From contig NC_092680.1 in NCBI RefSeq assembly GCF_964355755.1, positions 18,703,001 to 18,767,000 on the forward strand: a stretch of 64,000 nt of DNA, read 5' to 3'. The position numbers were made by a program, and so were the translations under genes. Shown here in pieces: positions 42,401 to 57,400 of the stretch. How positions within the stretch are numbered: the stretch's first letter is position 1; each line of letters begins with the position of its first letter. The notes under the pieces are model-generated. The model ran no database searches, was not told the origin of the DNA, and saw only the letters and a list, made by a program, of their open reading frames with translations. This DNA comes from Antedon mediterranea. Its lineage: Eukaryota; Echinodermata; Crinoidea; Comatulida; Antedonidae.

Positions 42401-45400
42401 ATCTTCCCCTGGTTCCTTTGTAACAAATTGCTTTACACCTTTGAATATTGAAAACAAGTCAATTGCTTTCTGTGGTATATTTAATTCTTTTTCCTTTGGT
42501 TCCCTTTCAAACACAACATCTTTTTTCACATTTTGTTTATGTTTAGGTTCTTTTGGAGAAGACAGAATTTGTTCTGGTTGCTCATCTTGTTTTTCATCTT
42601 TAAACATAGAAAATACGCCAAGCGCTTTTTGATAAAAGGAAAACTTTTCTTCTACATTTTTTGACTTCTTTTCATAATGTTCACTTTTACTCTGAATATT
42701 CTCATGATCACTATCCACCTGGTCATGTTTATGGCCATCTGTCTCAATCTTGTGATCTGGTTGATGTGGCAGTGATGTTGACCGATACAGTTTATCTTTA
42801 AGATTAAATTCAGCCGTTGGTGACTTAAGTTTTTCAGTGATACTTTCCTCAGAAATGTGTAACTCTTCTGTTGAAAGATCTTGTGGAGAAGCTGTACCTT
42901 CATCTGAAAGACTTGGAAAGTCTTTAAAGAATTTACCAATATTATCCTTCATAAAAGTTCCAATCATGGTTGGTAGACTATTACCACCAGCATCTCTATC
43001 TTGGTTGTATACGGTTTCTTTGGGTATGCCTGAAACATTCTTATCAGAATCTATTATGACATATTCAGTGGCATTATCTTCAAAACTGTATTCTTGATTG
43101 GTTTCAGTGTCAGGTGCTAGGTTAGGTTCCAGTTTACTGAAACCTTCAAGCAATCGTAAGTTACTTCTACTAGAATTTATTATTTGACTACAAGATTCTT
43201 CTTGTACATGTTGTAAAGAATCATGACATTGGTGGACATCAATTTCAGTATCAGAAAGAACAGGTGTTTCATTTCTGGAATTTAAATCTGATCCATCAAT
43301 TTTTACAGATATCACATATTCTGATTCTTCATAAACTGGCAACTGATCCACATTTTGCTCATTTGTTGTTGGATTAATTGATGGTGAATCAATAAACACT
43401 GACAAGTCAATATTTAGTTCAGATGGTAACACTTCTGTCTGATCACATACATCTTCAGTGATACTCTCATCGGTGTTATCAGAAAGGGGAAATTTCAGAT
43501 CAAAAGAAATAGGTGATACAGCCCTGCTCTGGATTGTTTCGTCAATTATAACATCACCAGTTTCTGGTGTAGGAACATGATCTCCTTCTTCAAGTGTAAG
43601 AAGTCTTTGGATGTCATCACAGTATTCACCAGCAATATCCTCTACAGATTTTCTGGGAATTTGGTTTATATCATCTACACTTATTATTAACCTTCTTTGC
43701 ATGATCATATCTTCATTAACTTTAGTAATTTGTGGCATCTTAAACTCAACTGAATTCTTTGTAGATGGAACTATAGTCTCTTCTTTTATTATCTGGTGGT
43801 CACTCTCGGATATTATTGGAGGAATTTGAGATTCCAAAGTAGTGTTCTCTTTTTTATTTTCAATACAAGCATGCACAACAGGTATAACTTCAGGTGAACT
43901 TTCACTGGGACCAACAGCTTTGAAAGAAATGTTTTGCGCAAAATCTTGAGGAGATCCATGTACATCATTTGATGGTTTTCCTAACCAAGTAATGGATTCA
44001 GTGGATGGATGAAATGGTTCACTGATAATCTCTTTTGTCATGATAGATGAACTCTCTATAACCATTCTATATTTTCCTTTTTTCTTTTTTGTTGTTTCCT
44101 CTGGTGCAGATACAGAAACACCAGAAACGTTTAATGCCAACGATGGTTTTTCCACTGTTGTTACTGGTGGCACAAGCGTTCCGCTTTCCAATTCAGAATG
44201 TCTTGGATTCAATATTAAACCAGGTGTAAAACTTGACAACATATTTTCTTGTTCATGTTCCTCAATTGGACGAACTGTAGAACTTGTCATCTTGTACGTC
44301 GTTGATACAACCTGGTGTTCTATATTATCTGGAATTTCAACAGGTGTATTTGACCCACCAGAGACACTGATTGCTACTGATGTAATACCAAATGTATTGG
44401 AATTGTTTAAAGACGAATTTGTTCTTTCTTCTTGAAATACCTGTTGGTCTAGTTTTGTATCTTTTATTTGAATTTCTTGGATATCTGGTTCATTATTTCC
44501 ATTAATTTCTGTGTGACCATTTTGATTTATTGTTATGTTTTTAGTAGTTATCGAGGAATCACCTTCTCCTTTTTTATTAATACTTTCTTCATCCTCAGAT
44601 GTATCCACTTTTAAAGAACCATCTTTTGATGGTGCCAATAATCTTGTGAATGAAGCCATTATTGAGCCTTCTTTCTTTTTTATCTTGGGCTTTTTTTCAG
44701 GCCGCTTTTCTTTACTTGGTGGTTTCTCTTTCTTTCCTTTTGTAAATAAGGATGACTCTTTTTTAACATGTTTTAAAACTTTCTTTTCTTTTGTGTCATC
44801 ACCAAATTTCTTTATCTCAGGAAGTTTTTTTCTTGCCTTCTTCAATGATGGCTCATATTCAACTTGAGTGGTCGATTTTACTACTGGTATGTTTTCAATA
44901 CCTTTACTAGTGGCGTTTATTTTAGTTCCTTGCTTAGTTGGTTTATTTGGTAACACTTTCTTTGTTACTTTTCCAGTATCACTTTTTGAAGCTTTTTTGA
45001 TGGGTGACTTTTTAGGTTTTTGATCATCTTTCCCTTTAGAAATTAATCCTTTACTATGTTGCTGAAGTTTGCCTTTCAAAGTAACATCTAGTTTCTGTTC
45101 ATTCTGCTCTGGATTGTTATTTGAAACATTCAATTGTGTTGATACTTTTGGTTTTAAATTGGTTTTTGTTGAATTTTCTATTGCTGAGCTGCTGTCAGTG
45201 GAAAAAGATGTCTTATGAACTTCGGAATGTGTCAAATTTGGATTCAGTGCTACTTCATCACCAGATGAAGAAATCTGCTCTTTTCTTAATAGTTCTGTGC
45301 TAGTTATATTTAATTCTGAAGAATGAGATACATTTTCATTCGCAGTGTCCAATTGAAATTGAAATGTATCTTCATTAGCAACTGGAATAGTTATAACCAC

Positions 45401-48400
45401 ATATTCATCAGAAGGCGCATTCCCAGAATCTAATGACTTCCACCACTTAGATATAGTTGACAACAAAGAACTTTTTTCTGAAGTGGAAGTTTGGTTGTCT
45501 TTTGAGATTTTTTTGGGGTTTTTTCTGTTTACAGTCTCCGCGCATTCTATTGCTGGTGATAGATGAACCTCCATACTATCCACATTGCAGTCTTCAGTAC
45601 CTATCACTAATTCTTCCATTACTGGGATTTCGGGAAAAGAAACGTTTTTTTTAATGACTGATGGTGACTTCTGCTTCTTTAACTGACCAACTGGAGGATG
45701 TCTCTCTTTTGGTCTTACTACCCTGGTGTCATGCGATAAAGCTGGCAAGATCATCTCAGGACAACTTGTCCCTGATTGATATTGTGAACCCCTTGGATTC
45801 GTTTGATATTCAATGAATTGTTTAATTGATGGTTGATGAAGAATTAATCTTCTATGTATCATCTCAACTTGGATTGGAGGCAAAGAGAAGATTTCCAACG
45901 GATTTAAATTTGAAACATCAATCTGTGGAAAATGGAAAAAGGTTTATAAATAAGGATAATTGCATTTTTATCGGATTTTCATTTTATATAATTCTAAAAA
46001 TATAAATCAAATTAGTTAATTACAACCTAAATTAATCATTTCTATATTAAACTTAATTTTCTACAATCAATTTAAAACATATATTAAAAAACTACCTCAA
46101 ATCATTATCCATTTCAAAATAAAATAAAATTCTTTGCATTGCAAACCAGATTAAGAACAAGAATTGAATAGACACAAGTTTATTACAGGTTAGAAATTAT
46201 ATCGTTTACCAAACCACAAATAAAGTACAAGTTTTAATGATTATTACGACCACCGTTACACAAAATGTATAAGGAAAACATGAATAGCAAAATGTGCAGA
46301 AACAAGATATACCACAGTTTATAGAGTTAAGTGCTAACATTTTGTGCACAGAAAACAAGGTATTTATGTAAAAATCTTACACCTTAATGAAACATACTTG
46401 TTTCATGCGAAATATTAGTCAGCCTTTTCCATGCTACAGGATATTTAAGAAGTTATTTACCATGCTACAAGTAATTTATGATGACTAAAACACCCAATAC
46501 TATAGAATTGTTATGGCATGCAGAGGGAGGGTAAATAGAAAAATGAACAGCAATCCAAGCATACCACTTACCTTATAACATCAGGATAAACAAAACTTTT
46601 TTAGCCAATCAGGAAAAAGGTTTGCCAACATCATAAAATGACACTTCTGCACATGCTCTCCATTGGGCAGACAGGAAGCCATTTTGATTTTGGTGGAATT
46701 GATATTAAAATATCATACATGCTAATGAGGTATCAGCAAGGCAGACAATATTTAAATTCTAAAGTATATTATTAAACAGATGATAGCAAACCTAACAACT
46801 AAAAATGAGGATGGAATCATTCTGTATTGCCATTAGAAAATATGTAAAGCTGTAAAAGAAAAATATCCCAGAGAAAACAGCAAACTTTTCTATACTTCTT
46901 GGATGTGTATACTGATAAAATTATTGAGTAAAAGTTAATTTCTACAGATTGTTGTGGTGATATGGTTAAAATGATCAATTATTATTAAGAAACATTTTCT
47001 GCAATGATAAATTTAAATCATAAATGAAAAACCAACATATATTGCATTTTAAAATCAAATAAATTACAATAATTTGTGTAGGTTTTTAAAATATCCACGC
47101 AGAAAATGTAACTTAAATGGAACGTTAATAATAATAATATGTGATGATATATATTATTTATAACTGTAATAGTATAAAAAAGTATAATTCTGGTGATACA
47201 TATATTGCATGTGTTATTGTTAAATAATAAAGTACAGTAAAATCAAACAGACAAACTTGGGTTGGCTCATAAATTAATGCATTTTACAAACAGAGAATTA
47301 TTTGGCTACTGAAGAAGATTTTGTCTTGAGTTCACTGTATTACTCATTATTGTAAAGATACTACTTTGTATATATATACTTCCTCCAACACAAGAATAAG
47401 ATAATTTTAAGACGCCGGTGGGCACAGTTAACACCAAAAGCATAAGAATATACAAACTATAAAAGCTGTTAATTCTACTAGTATTTTTGGTAAAACATCA
47501 ATAGCATATTATTATGTAGCTGTTAAACATGAAAGTTCATATCATGTAGTGGCGCTGTTCGCTACCACAGGCAATTGATTTACCCATAGTAGCAGTAAGC
47601 AGTAGACACTGAAGTATGTGCGTGTATTGTTATTACTGACAGTGACATTGTCAATTAGTAATTTAAACACTTAGGATAATATACATGATTCTATGTGGTA
47701 ATAATTACAACATATTGTAGTATATAATATTATATACATCACACTATATACTACAATATGTAATATAATATACATCATTAGAAGGTAGTGTAGTTAAACC
47801 GCTACACATGTAATATTTCCCTTTCGGTTTCATGTAAAAACATTTTTATCAAATTGTATCATCCCAAAAACATTTTTTTTTTGTATTACAATCAATCATG
47901 TAGGTAAGCATGTATATTATCCAGTATTCAAATTCTTTTAAGCATAGAATATTTAGACAAAGAATTACTTTTCAGATTTATTTTGTTCAGAATTAGGCTC
48001 TTTAAAACACTTATGATTGATACCTGTGAAAATAATCAAAACGTCATGATTTAACAAGAATATTCTTGTAAAGATAACGAAAAGAACCAATGTACAACTT
48101 ACATTGAGTTGTTTTCCAACCGAACCAATGACTTCAATTCTGTCTGTCACATTCATTGACAGTTCCTCGTACCGTGTCTTGAATGTTTCAAGTTCTTTTT
48201 GGATTATTTCTGCTCCAGATTCGAGACGAGGGCGTTTTGAGGTAGACCTGTCATGAAATTCATCAACTTGCTTCATGTAGTTCTCCTGTGCTGCATCATA
48301 AACCTAGTTGTAGAAACAAAAATAAAAAAAATAAAAAACAATGGGTAACAATTGAAATATTCTGTTATTATTATAATTACATAAACTGTTTTATAAAAAT

Positions 48401-51400
48401 GTGGATAAAATCCCAATCACATAAAATAAAAAAAATTGGTTTTGATTAGTTGACATACATATCAATACATTTGTTATGTCAGTTAATTGGTAAACATCTT
48501 GATTAAATAGAATTTTGTGTTTTTCAACAGTCTTTTCTGTTTGAATCTTCCTGAAAAGCTCTTTTATATATTGTTTATACACCAGATATGTTTTAATGTG
48601 TTATTGTCAATTAAAAACTCATTTTAATGAATGAATTTAAGTTTAATTTACATCAAGACATAAACATAAACTATAAAATAAAATGTATCTTTTTCAAAAA
48701 TGATGGAAGTTCAATTACCTTTACTTGTTCAATAAATTCTCTGCCTTTAAGTAGCACGTCCTCAATCTTTGGCCTGCGGTTTTCAACCTCGGAATTAAAG
48801 ACTCCTGCAGCCTGGTACTGTTGTTGTACGGACATCATATCATGGCCGATGATTTCAAATTTAAGTAGAGTAACGGCTGCTTCTGATATCCAGTTATTTT
48901 CTCTTGTTAACAATTCATCCAATTCTTGTAATTTGTCACTTGCTATGTCTAGCCTCATTAGCCTTATTTATTAAATGAAATATTATCTTGTTTTATTTGA
49001 ATTCATTTTTCAAAATACATAAATACTTCTTCAACAAATTTAAAAAAAAAATGATCCACAAGACAAGGACATGTTATATACAGATTCCACAATTTAATTG
49101 AAATATGATAAGCCCTTTTGGAAATATGGAAAAGACATGGTACAAAGATTTAGAAAAAAGGATACTCAAGATAGAAACGAGAAAAGCCTCTCTTTTAATT
49201 CTTCTTTGGCATTTGTATAATCCAACACATAACATTTTTAACACATGCCACAAAATCTATGAGAGGAGGCAGCCTGTAAATGTAACTACTCTTTGCCTCC
49301 TAGCTGTACTTACCTTTCATGGGTCTGAACACAAACATTGTCCCAACGATTGTTAATCTCATTAACATCCTTCTGTAGGATATGGTCATCCGGCAATGGT
49401 GACTTCTGGGATAACTTTTTTACCTTAATGGCACTCTTCACAAGTTTGTCAATGACAGTCTGGAATGGCGGCAGTGTTCTTTGTAGCTCCTTAAAAAGTA
49501 AATATTTTGATAAAAAACAATTTAAAAAAACAATGAATGTGGTCTACAAAGCTTAATGGAAAATTTCATTCTGTATACTGTGTGCTTGATTTATGATGTT
49601 TTAAATACAGTACCATCCAGCGAAATAAAACAGTATTTGGTCTGTCTATTGATAGATATTTATTTTTTAGCTACACCATTTGTAAATGTAAACATTCCAG
49701 AGAGTTTCATCAGTAAATGATTTACTAATGTAAAGGAAAAAGCACAAAATGTTTGATTTAAAAAGGACTTAGAGGCTTTGAGAATTAGGTGCTATATAAC
49801 AATGACATATTATTACTTGTACGTACCTGTAGTGTGTCATATTGAACTTGTATTTTATCCAGGTCAGCTGACATGCCATCTTGATCCAATAGAGAACGCT
49901 CGCTACTTTCAACCACATCTCGTGCACGTTCTAGAGTTGACTGTACCACATTGATCTGACAGATTCTGAAAGAAACAAACCAAAATATCTAATAGTTTCA
50001 ACCAAAACACCACAGTGTCAACCATATTGGATTTGGTATCAGGTGCATGGATATTTTAAAGTAATTTTTCAGAAACACTCACCTTTCTGCAACAGCACTA
50101 GACATATTGTAAAGTTTATCCCAAGTGTCTAGAAGAAGTCCAAGTTCCTTTCTTAATTCTGGTCGGTCTTCCTTTTTAAGAGCATTTTCTAAATTTTGCC
50201 GTAATTGGTCGTATCGAGGTTGTAAAGTGGTAAGATGGGTATGGAATGTCTAGAAAATAATAAAATAAAATAAATAAATAAAATAATACATATAAAATAA
50301 ATCAGTTAAAAGTAAATATATACAAATAGCCGAAGAACGTCAGTAAAGAAGCAAATTAATCAAGTAAAGCGACTTGGCGTGAGTTAATACCTCACATATA
50401 TAGTATTTGAACTCAGGGCCTTTATATTGGAAAACAACCAATCACATCACCAATCTATTTAACTCCACTTGACCCTACTACTGTATTGTACTAAAATTAG
50501 CAAGGAAAAATATTTAACTTTCTGAAATCTGCAATTAAAATGTAAAAGAGTGATAATACTACAACATACCGTTATTGTATCTTGTAAACCTGTAATGGTC
50601 TCCTTATCAGCTGGCAACTTCACCATTTGCAGTTGTTGACATAGCTTCTCATGAAGATCTTGTAATATCTTTAAGAATTTACTAATATCTTCACTTAGAT
50701 TACTAGGCACTGCACTTTTATCACCTACAAAATATACATTTGTAGAAAAACAATTAAGAACACCACATAATTGATTAGAATTAGAAAATAGCTACTAAAA
50801 TCAAAAGCAACTTTTGAGTCAGTGAGATGTTTGTATATTTAACTATTTCAATTAACAAATTATGAATATCTACAAAGTACATATTCACTTATACATTAAT
50901 AATATTGTATGTAAGCAAAATTGAATTTTAAAAATACTATTAAATTATTTAGCTACAAATATGTAAGGTAAATGCAATCCAATGAAAGTGATGCAATACA
51001 CAATGAAGTATAGAACAAACACATGCCCAAAATGCAAATAAGTTTGTCAAATTATGTAAAAATAGTAAAATGAAAAATTAATTAAGAATCTGTAATGTAG
51101 GATTCAAAGTTCTCAATCTATATAATAAATGTTGACCTTTGACATGCATCATATACAGCTTTAGTCCGATCATTATGTAGAATTTTGGGACAAAATCAAG
51201 TAAATAGTGGGTTGTCTATATAACAATCATACTTTACATTAAATTTGAATCATATACTTCCTGTGACAGTAATTATTGTAATTTATTATTTTAAAATGTA
51301 TGTAATGTAGCTCTTTTCCAAACTGGTCAAACAACAGAGGAATGCAAACCAAAACATTTTACAGGTATAATTGTGGATATGTTCCCAAATTGGATTATTT

Positions 51401-54400
51401 CCAAATCAGCAATTTTATGGAAATCAGGCGTTACGAAATGTTATGATGTTGTACCTTCTGAACACATGGAATCGAGCAGGTGACTGAGACTATCAAGCTC
51501 ACTTTTGAGGTCAATACCAAGTACTTCCAGGTTAAAGGTTATTTTTGAATCATGGTCATCTCCTACAAACATGCAATACAAATGAGCTGATAAACAATAC
51601 AAAATATTATTTTGGCTAGACCATTTTTATATGTATACTTTTTTTTTAATACTAAAAGTAAAAATAATTCCAAACTGAATGAAACTCTTTTGAATTATAT
51701 TTCTGTCCTAATTTTGCATTGACTTTATTTTAAAAATCTTTACCAAGAAAGCGATATCAGCCAATTTTTTTTTTTTATATATGAAATGGTCTATCCAAAG
51801 CATGCTAATCAGTATTAATTATGCATAAATAATTAGATTAATATAATTAATTAAATAAAATAGTTATAGTTAAATTAGTAGCATACAAAGACAAAAAAGT
51901 AAAATTGAAAAGGTCTATAAATAAAAAGACAAATGAAATATAAAGAATACCAAATAAGAAATGATTAACAAGCAATAAATAGTAGTATAATCTTTAACCC
52001 AAAGGAACGTTCCGGAGGGAGGGGAGTTACCTTGAATGCGGGCTGTAATAGCTTGCACCTCTTGATCACAAAGATCAAGAGAACCATTGGAAAGCCTGAC
52101 AGTGTCAGCCATATTACATTTCGTATCGGACGCATGGGTCCGTGTAGCTTGAAACAAAACTGAAGGAAGCGGGGAAAATAAAAGGTTCAGCAAAAAAGCA
52201 AAAACTAAAATGATGACTTTTTATAAATAAGAAAACAGCAATGTTCTAAAGAGGTTATTCATTAAAAAACTGAATCAAAAACTTTCAATCATTAAATCAG
52301 GAATCTATTTAACTTCTATTTCTTCACTTTTATACAAACATGCGTACATTTGAATTATGTTGTTATATATTGCAGGCATAGTATAGTTATCAAATTATAA
52401 GCCACAACAAAGTTACAATATTCAATTATAAAGTTAATATTGTTAGTCAATTCACAAAACTACACAGTCTGGCCTGCTTTCCTGTTGACGTGGAACTGAA
52501 AATGTAGATCTTGATGCCAAGACAGTCGATGTCTTTCAGATATACATACTCATAAATTTTATATTTTTTGGTGGCAGTAAGAAAAAATTTGTTCCATACC
52601 GTCACCTGTTTCCAACACCTTTTAGTTGGCCAAGTTGTTTTTCAGAAAGTTGCTTTTCATAATACAATTAAAATTAACAAATCTGGTACTCTTTGAAAAT
52701 TTAGACAATTCTTGTTCTCGTAAAAGTAACAATGTTCATAGAGTTGAGTTTTGAAACAGTTAACTAAGATAGTTAGACTGAGGATTCAGAAATATTTGTT
52801 TACAATATAATGACCACAAAAAGGATGGTTGTGTTGCGAAGTAATACAAGTTTGTGTTATCACATTTATTTTATGTTATACAGGATTTAAGACTGTTTAT
52901 CATTTACCTGTGTCTTTTTGCATAGATGGCACTGAGCTATGCTCAACTGTAACAGTAGACATTGTGATAGTTTGTTCTACAAGAGAATAAAAAAAGTACC
53001 AAAACAAATTAGCGTAACAACCTACAGTATTGTAAAAAGTACCATTATTTAATGCCTTCCAACCAGTCTAAAACTATGCTCTTCTGTCCAGTCTAATATT
53101 AAAATCACCCCCTCTTTATTTTTAGACTTCTCTAGCACATACATGGACAATATATTTTCAATATACATTGTTTGTATATAGAAAACATATATCAGAATTA
53201 TCAAAATTTTCTGGATAATCCTGAATGCACGAAATGAATTTGTTTATCAAGAAAGTCAATGGGATGACAGCCAAGTCATGCCATCATCTCTGGGACTGTG
53301 TTAGTGTTGAGCTTCTACTTCTTATATCTATGGGGGGGGGGGGGTCAGCCAATCACAACACACATTAGAATACAGATTATAGTACATCTACACCCAAGTA
53401 AAAGTGAGTAATTCTATATTCACCATTAACAGTTCTCATAGTCCTCTCTTCAGTCGTTGTGATAGAGCCTTGTGCAGAATCAGTCAGTTCAAGGCGTCGC
53501 TGCATCAGCTTGGTGTAAGTAGTACTCCAAAATGTTAAGCATTCTTGAAATTTCACCTCAAGTCTGTCAAGATTTTAAAAAGTACTAACAATTTTGATGG
53601 CAGTCACTCAAACGTGTGTATATATATATGCACAGCTCGGACAATTTTATTCACTCGGTCATTTGGATAGAATGTAGTAACAATATGAATTACATTAACA
53701 AAACATATTTGGGGGATAAATAGATTAATAGTTTACAAGAGATGACATAAGAATAGTCTAATTAGGCCAGAAGTTTTTTAAGATCTACCAATCAATTCAT
53801 CCCTTGCATATTGGAATGGAAAACTTACTGTTTTGATAACTGAATGGCTCCATCATATGGAGGCGGAATCATGAACACAATGCCGGGGACTGTACCCTCG
53901 CGTCCAACTGTGTTTATTACTTTCCATTTCAGTCTGTCTGAATTGTCTAGAAGAACACATTTCTCACCTCTTGAAACAGATATCTGGCAAAAAGAATTAT
54001 GTGTTTAAAAGTATTTTAAAAATATTATGGTTTAAGGTTTATGAATATTATTAGTCACAGTTTTTAATTTTACATATTCCGAACGGAATTTGTAATTCAC
54101 ACTTCTCCACCAAAAGTACTCAAGGAGTGGCAACATGGTTGACAGAGTAATATTAAGGGATTATACTTACATCAATACCAGAGTAACTGCAAACCGCATA
54201 AACTGCGATACGTCCGTTAAGAGGTTGTCTGCGTTGCTTTAATGGCACTACCTGTTGGCTTATCTTATTTAATTCTAAAAGGACGGGTTGCAGTTTTAAA
54301 ATATTCTCTTTCATTTTCTAAAAAATAAAAATGTTTTTGTATTTGATTTTGTGATCTAGAAAGTATACTAACTGGACATTAAAAGGATCTTTTGATTTTG

Positions 54401-57400
54401 GACGACCTTTGACCTAGCACTTATGACATCAAATAAATGTACTATTCGCATACATCATTGAGTTTGGTTTGGAAAGTTGGTTGATTCTAGGACCTTGGTT
54501 TCAGATATCAAAGTCATGTAGATGAAACTTTGGTTTGTACGGTCATTGTAAAAAAATCAGAATTGCTTTTATAACTGGACCGTTTTGACAAAAAAAGTAA
54601 TGCATCATTTGTATCAATGAAATCAAAATTTAAAATAAATAAGAAAAAGATTTGACCTACTTCCATTGCAATGATAAGGTCATCTAATTGCTGTTCTGTT
54701 GCGTCTACTGGGTTATATTGGGAATTTAATTCCTCTATATATTGCACCATCCTTTGCTCACAATTTCTTGCATCATTAAAAAACTAGGCGGAGGGAAGGA
54801 AACAACACATTAATAAAGAGTAAAACAACATACATAAAAAGTTATTATTCAAAACCAAACATGCATTAACCAAACAACATAACATTATTGAAAAAAAAGA
54901 ATTTATTAGCATGAGACATGAGAAATTAGTATAGAAATCAAATGCTGAATAATGTTCACTATACATAGCTATGACATTTATGAAAAATAAACAGTAATAC
55001 AAAAGAAAAAAAAACTTACCTACGAGTTGAAAACCTTGAAGGAACTTAACTTATGTGCAGATGGGAAAAACGCGGATTCAAAAGATGTATCGCGATGGTG
55101 AAAGTTCAACGCGGGTCAATAAAATCTTACCTCTGACCTCAAAGAAGGTATTTTCTATCATTGTAAACTGTTTATGCATACACTAATGATTTTTATGCCA
55201 TTGTATGCATTTGAAATTTCTGTATACAGAAATTTTTAATTTAATTTCTAGCTTTTTCAAGCATGCTGTTCGATACCTTATTTCTACTGTAGCTCTAAAA
55301 TGCGTCATCATTCGTCATTTAGTGCCTTTCATGTTAATTTGTTTAAAGCATGCCGATAAGACAAACGCCACCAGACATAGCAACAAGAAAACAAAAAAAA
55401 TAAAAATGATGTAGTGAGACCAGAAATACTGTATGGTGTGATACAACTATGTTGAATACAACCCATTACAAAAAATAAATAAAAATAGCTGGCTAGATTT
55501 AGTAAAGCTCAATAGGTATAAACACTATCAAAACACATTTGAATGAGCTGTTTAAAAAATGTATATATATATAGATATTTTGAATGTTTTTAAAAATGTG
55601 ATTTTAAATATAAAATATAAGTATTTCAGTAATAATCAAAACTAAAACTGTAAACAGTAAATGCACAGTATGGCAAAGTATACGTACAGTATTTCCCAGT
55701 ATATGTAAAGTATGACAGTATATGTAAAGTATGACACAGTATATGTAAAGTATGACACAGTATATGTAAAGTATGACACAGTATATGTAAAGTATTTCCC
55801 AGTATATGTACAGTATTTCCCAGTATATGTACAGTATTTCCCAGTATATGTACAGTATTTCCCAGTATATGTACAGTATTTCCCAGTATATGTACAGTAT
55901 TTCCCAGTATATGTACAGTATTTCCCAGTATATGTACAGTATTTCCCAGTATATGTACAGTATTTCCCAGTATATGTACAGTATTTCCCAGTATATGTAC
56001 AGTATTTCCTAGTATATGTACAGTATTGCCAAGTATGTGTACAGTATTGCCAAGTATGTGTATAGTATGACAGTATATATGTACAGTTTGACACAGTATA
56101 TGTACAGTTGTTGCTCATATGTACATTATTGCCTAGTTTATGTACAGTAAGTCTGTGTTTAGTGATGGTATGTGATGGTTTAAAGATTGTCTTCTCTGTT
56201 TAATATATGTAAATAAAAATGATGAACATGCACAATTTTGGCCACATGCAAGTTATTAGCAAAACAAACCAGAAACCAATATAATTCATTCAACGAACAT
56301 GCAAATTAATTTAAAATCATGAATTACAAAAATTAGCCACATGGCAAAACATAGGACTAAACAGAAACAGTACAATGCAATGACATACATGAACATATGA
56401 AATAGAACGAATGCCTAATGTAAATGATATTAGTTGAACATGACATAATAGCAATCAAAATTAAAATTGCAAAACAAAGGTATAAATATGCATGAATCAT
56501 GATGAAAAACAAAATATGGATAATGATGATTTATTTATAATAATTTGGTTGTATTGTTATTTGATGAAATCACATTCCAGGGGATAAGGAAACAGTATAT
56601 GAAAATAAACTTATAATGAAAATGTTGTAATTTCTTAGTATTTTGTTTTTTTGTAAATGTGTGTAAATATTTAATTCAAGAAATATAGATATAAATCAAT
56701 ATTAGGTAAAACATTAGGTTATATCAGAATAGTTTAATACCCATGTGACCTCCTCAAAGAAATGTGAGTAATTTTGTGAGTTAAGCCAAGGGTTACCTGA
56801 TGATATTCAGCAGCATATTTTAATTGAGTTTCCATGGATGCTGAGAGCTGAATCAACCACGCCCACTGGGACTGCATTGTAGTCATATAGGCCTAGAAGA
56901 TAAAGAGTATAAATGTATATTTTGAAGCCTTTAATTTTGTTGGAGTTGGGGGTGAGGGGAGGGGGTTTGTTGGAGTGTCCAAATATATGAAATTCAATCT
57001 TATTCACAATATCAGTGTCTGGTAGAGCAAGAAACATTGTATAGTGTTTAAGAATGGAATAATAGTTCACACATAAAATATGTAACTAATAGTCTGGAGC
57101 TTTCTCCAACTACTGCATAGAATCTGGACTTTAAATCTGGTGTTTTCTTTTCAAGAATAAATACAAATTTTTTTAATAATTCATCTAGATCCAAGAGATT
57201 CAATATTGCTTGTTAAAATGCATGACATGCAGTCTTACCCTAATGGTTTCAGATCCTGGATGGTGCTGTAGTACATACTGTTGACCTCTTTCAAGAATTG
57301 TATTAAATGGCTTCTCTCTCGCTTCTATTTCTTGGAGTAGACTCTGAAATAAACAATTAATAAAATTAATAATGTCTTGGTCTGGGTTTGGCTATAGTAT

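Noticed and set aside
44040-44435. Plus-strand frames of 60-131 residues inside the giant exon
   Set aside because: They are antisense shadows of the long minus-strand exon, with no motif or start context.
46570-46600. A 24-nt microexon-like segment before a GTAAGT donor
   Set aside because: In the required phase 0 it contains a TGA stop and its acceptor is poor.
48391-48582. Minus-strand frame [20 protein letters not shown] between exons 23 and 24
   Set aside because: Exons 23 and 24 already join in phase 0 and no good splice sites bound this frame; probably chance in AT-rich DNA.
53332-53344. Run of 13 G as a possible quadruplex
   Set aside because: A single G tract in an intron with no further G runs close by.
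55642-56118. Open frames of 117-158 residues on both strands with YTGKYC/YVQYFPV repeats
   Set aside because: They arise from the 21-bp satellite, whose length is a multiple of three; no coding pattern or splice logic.
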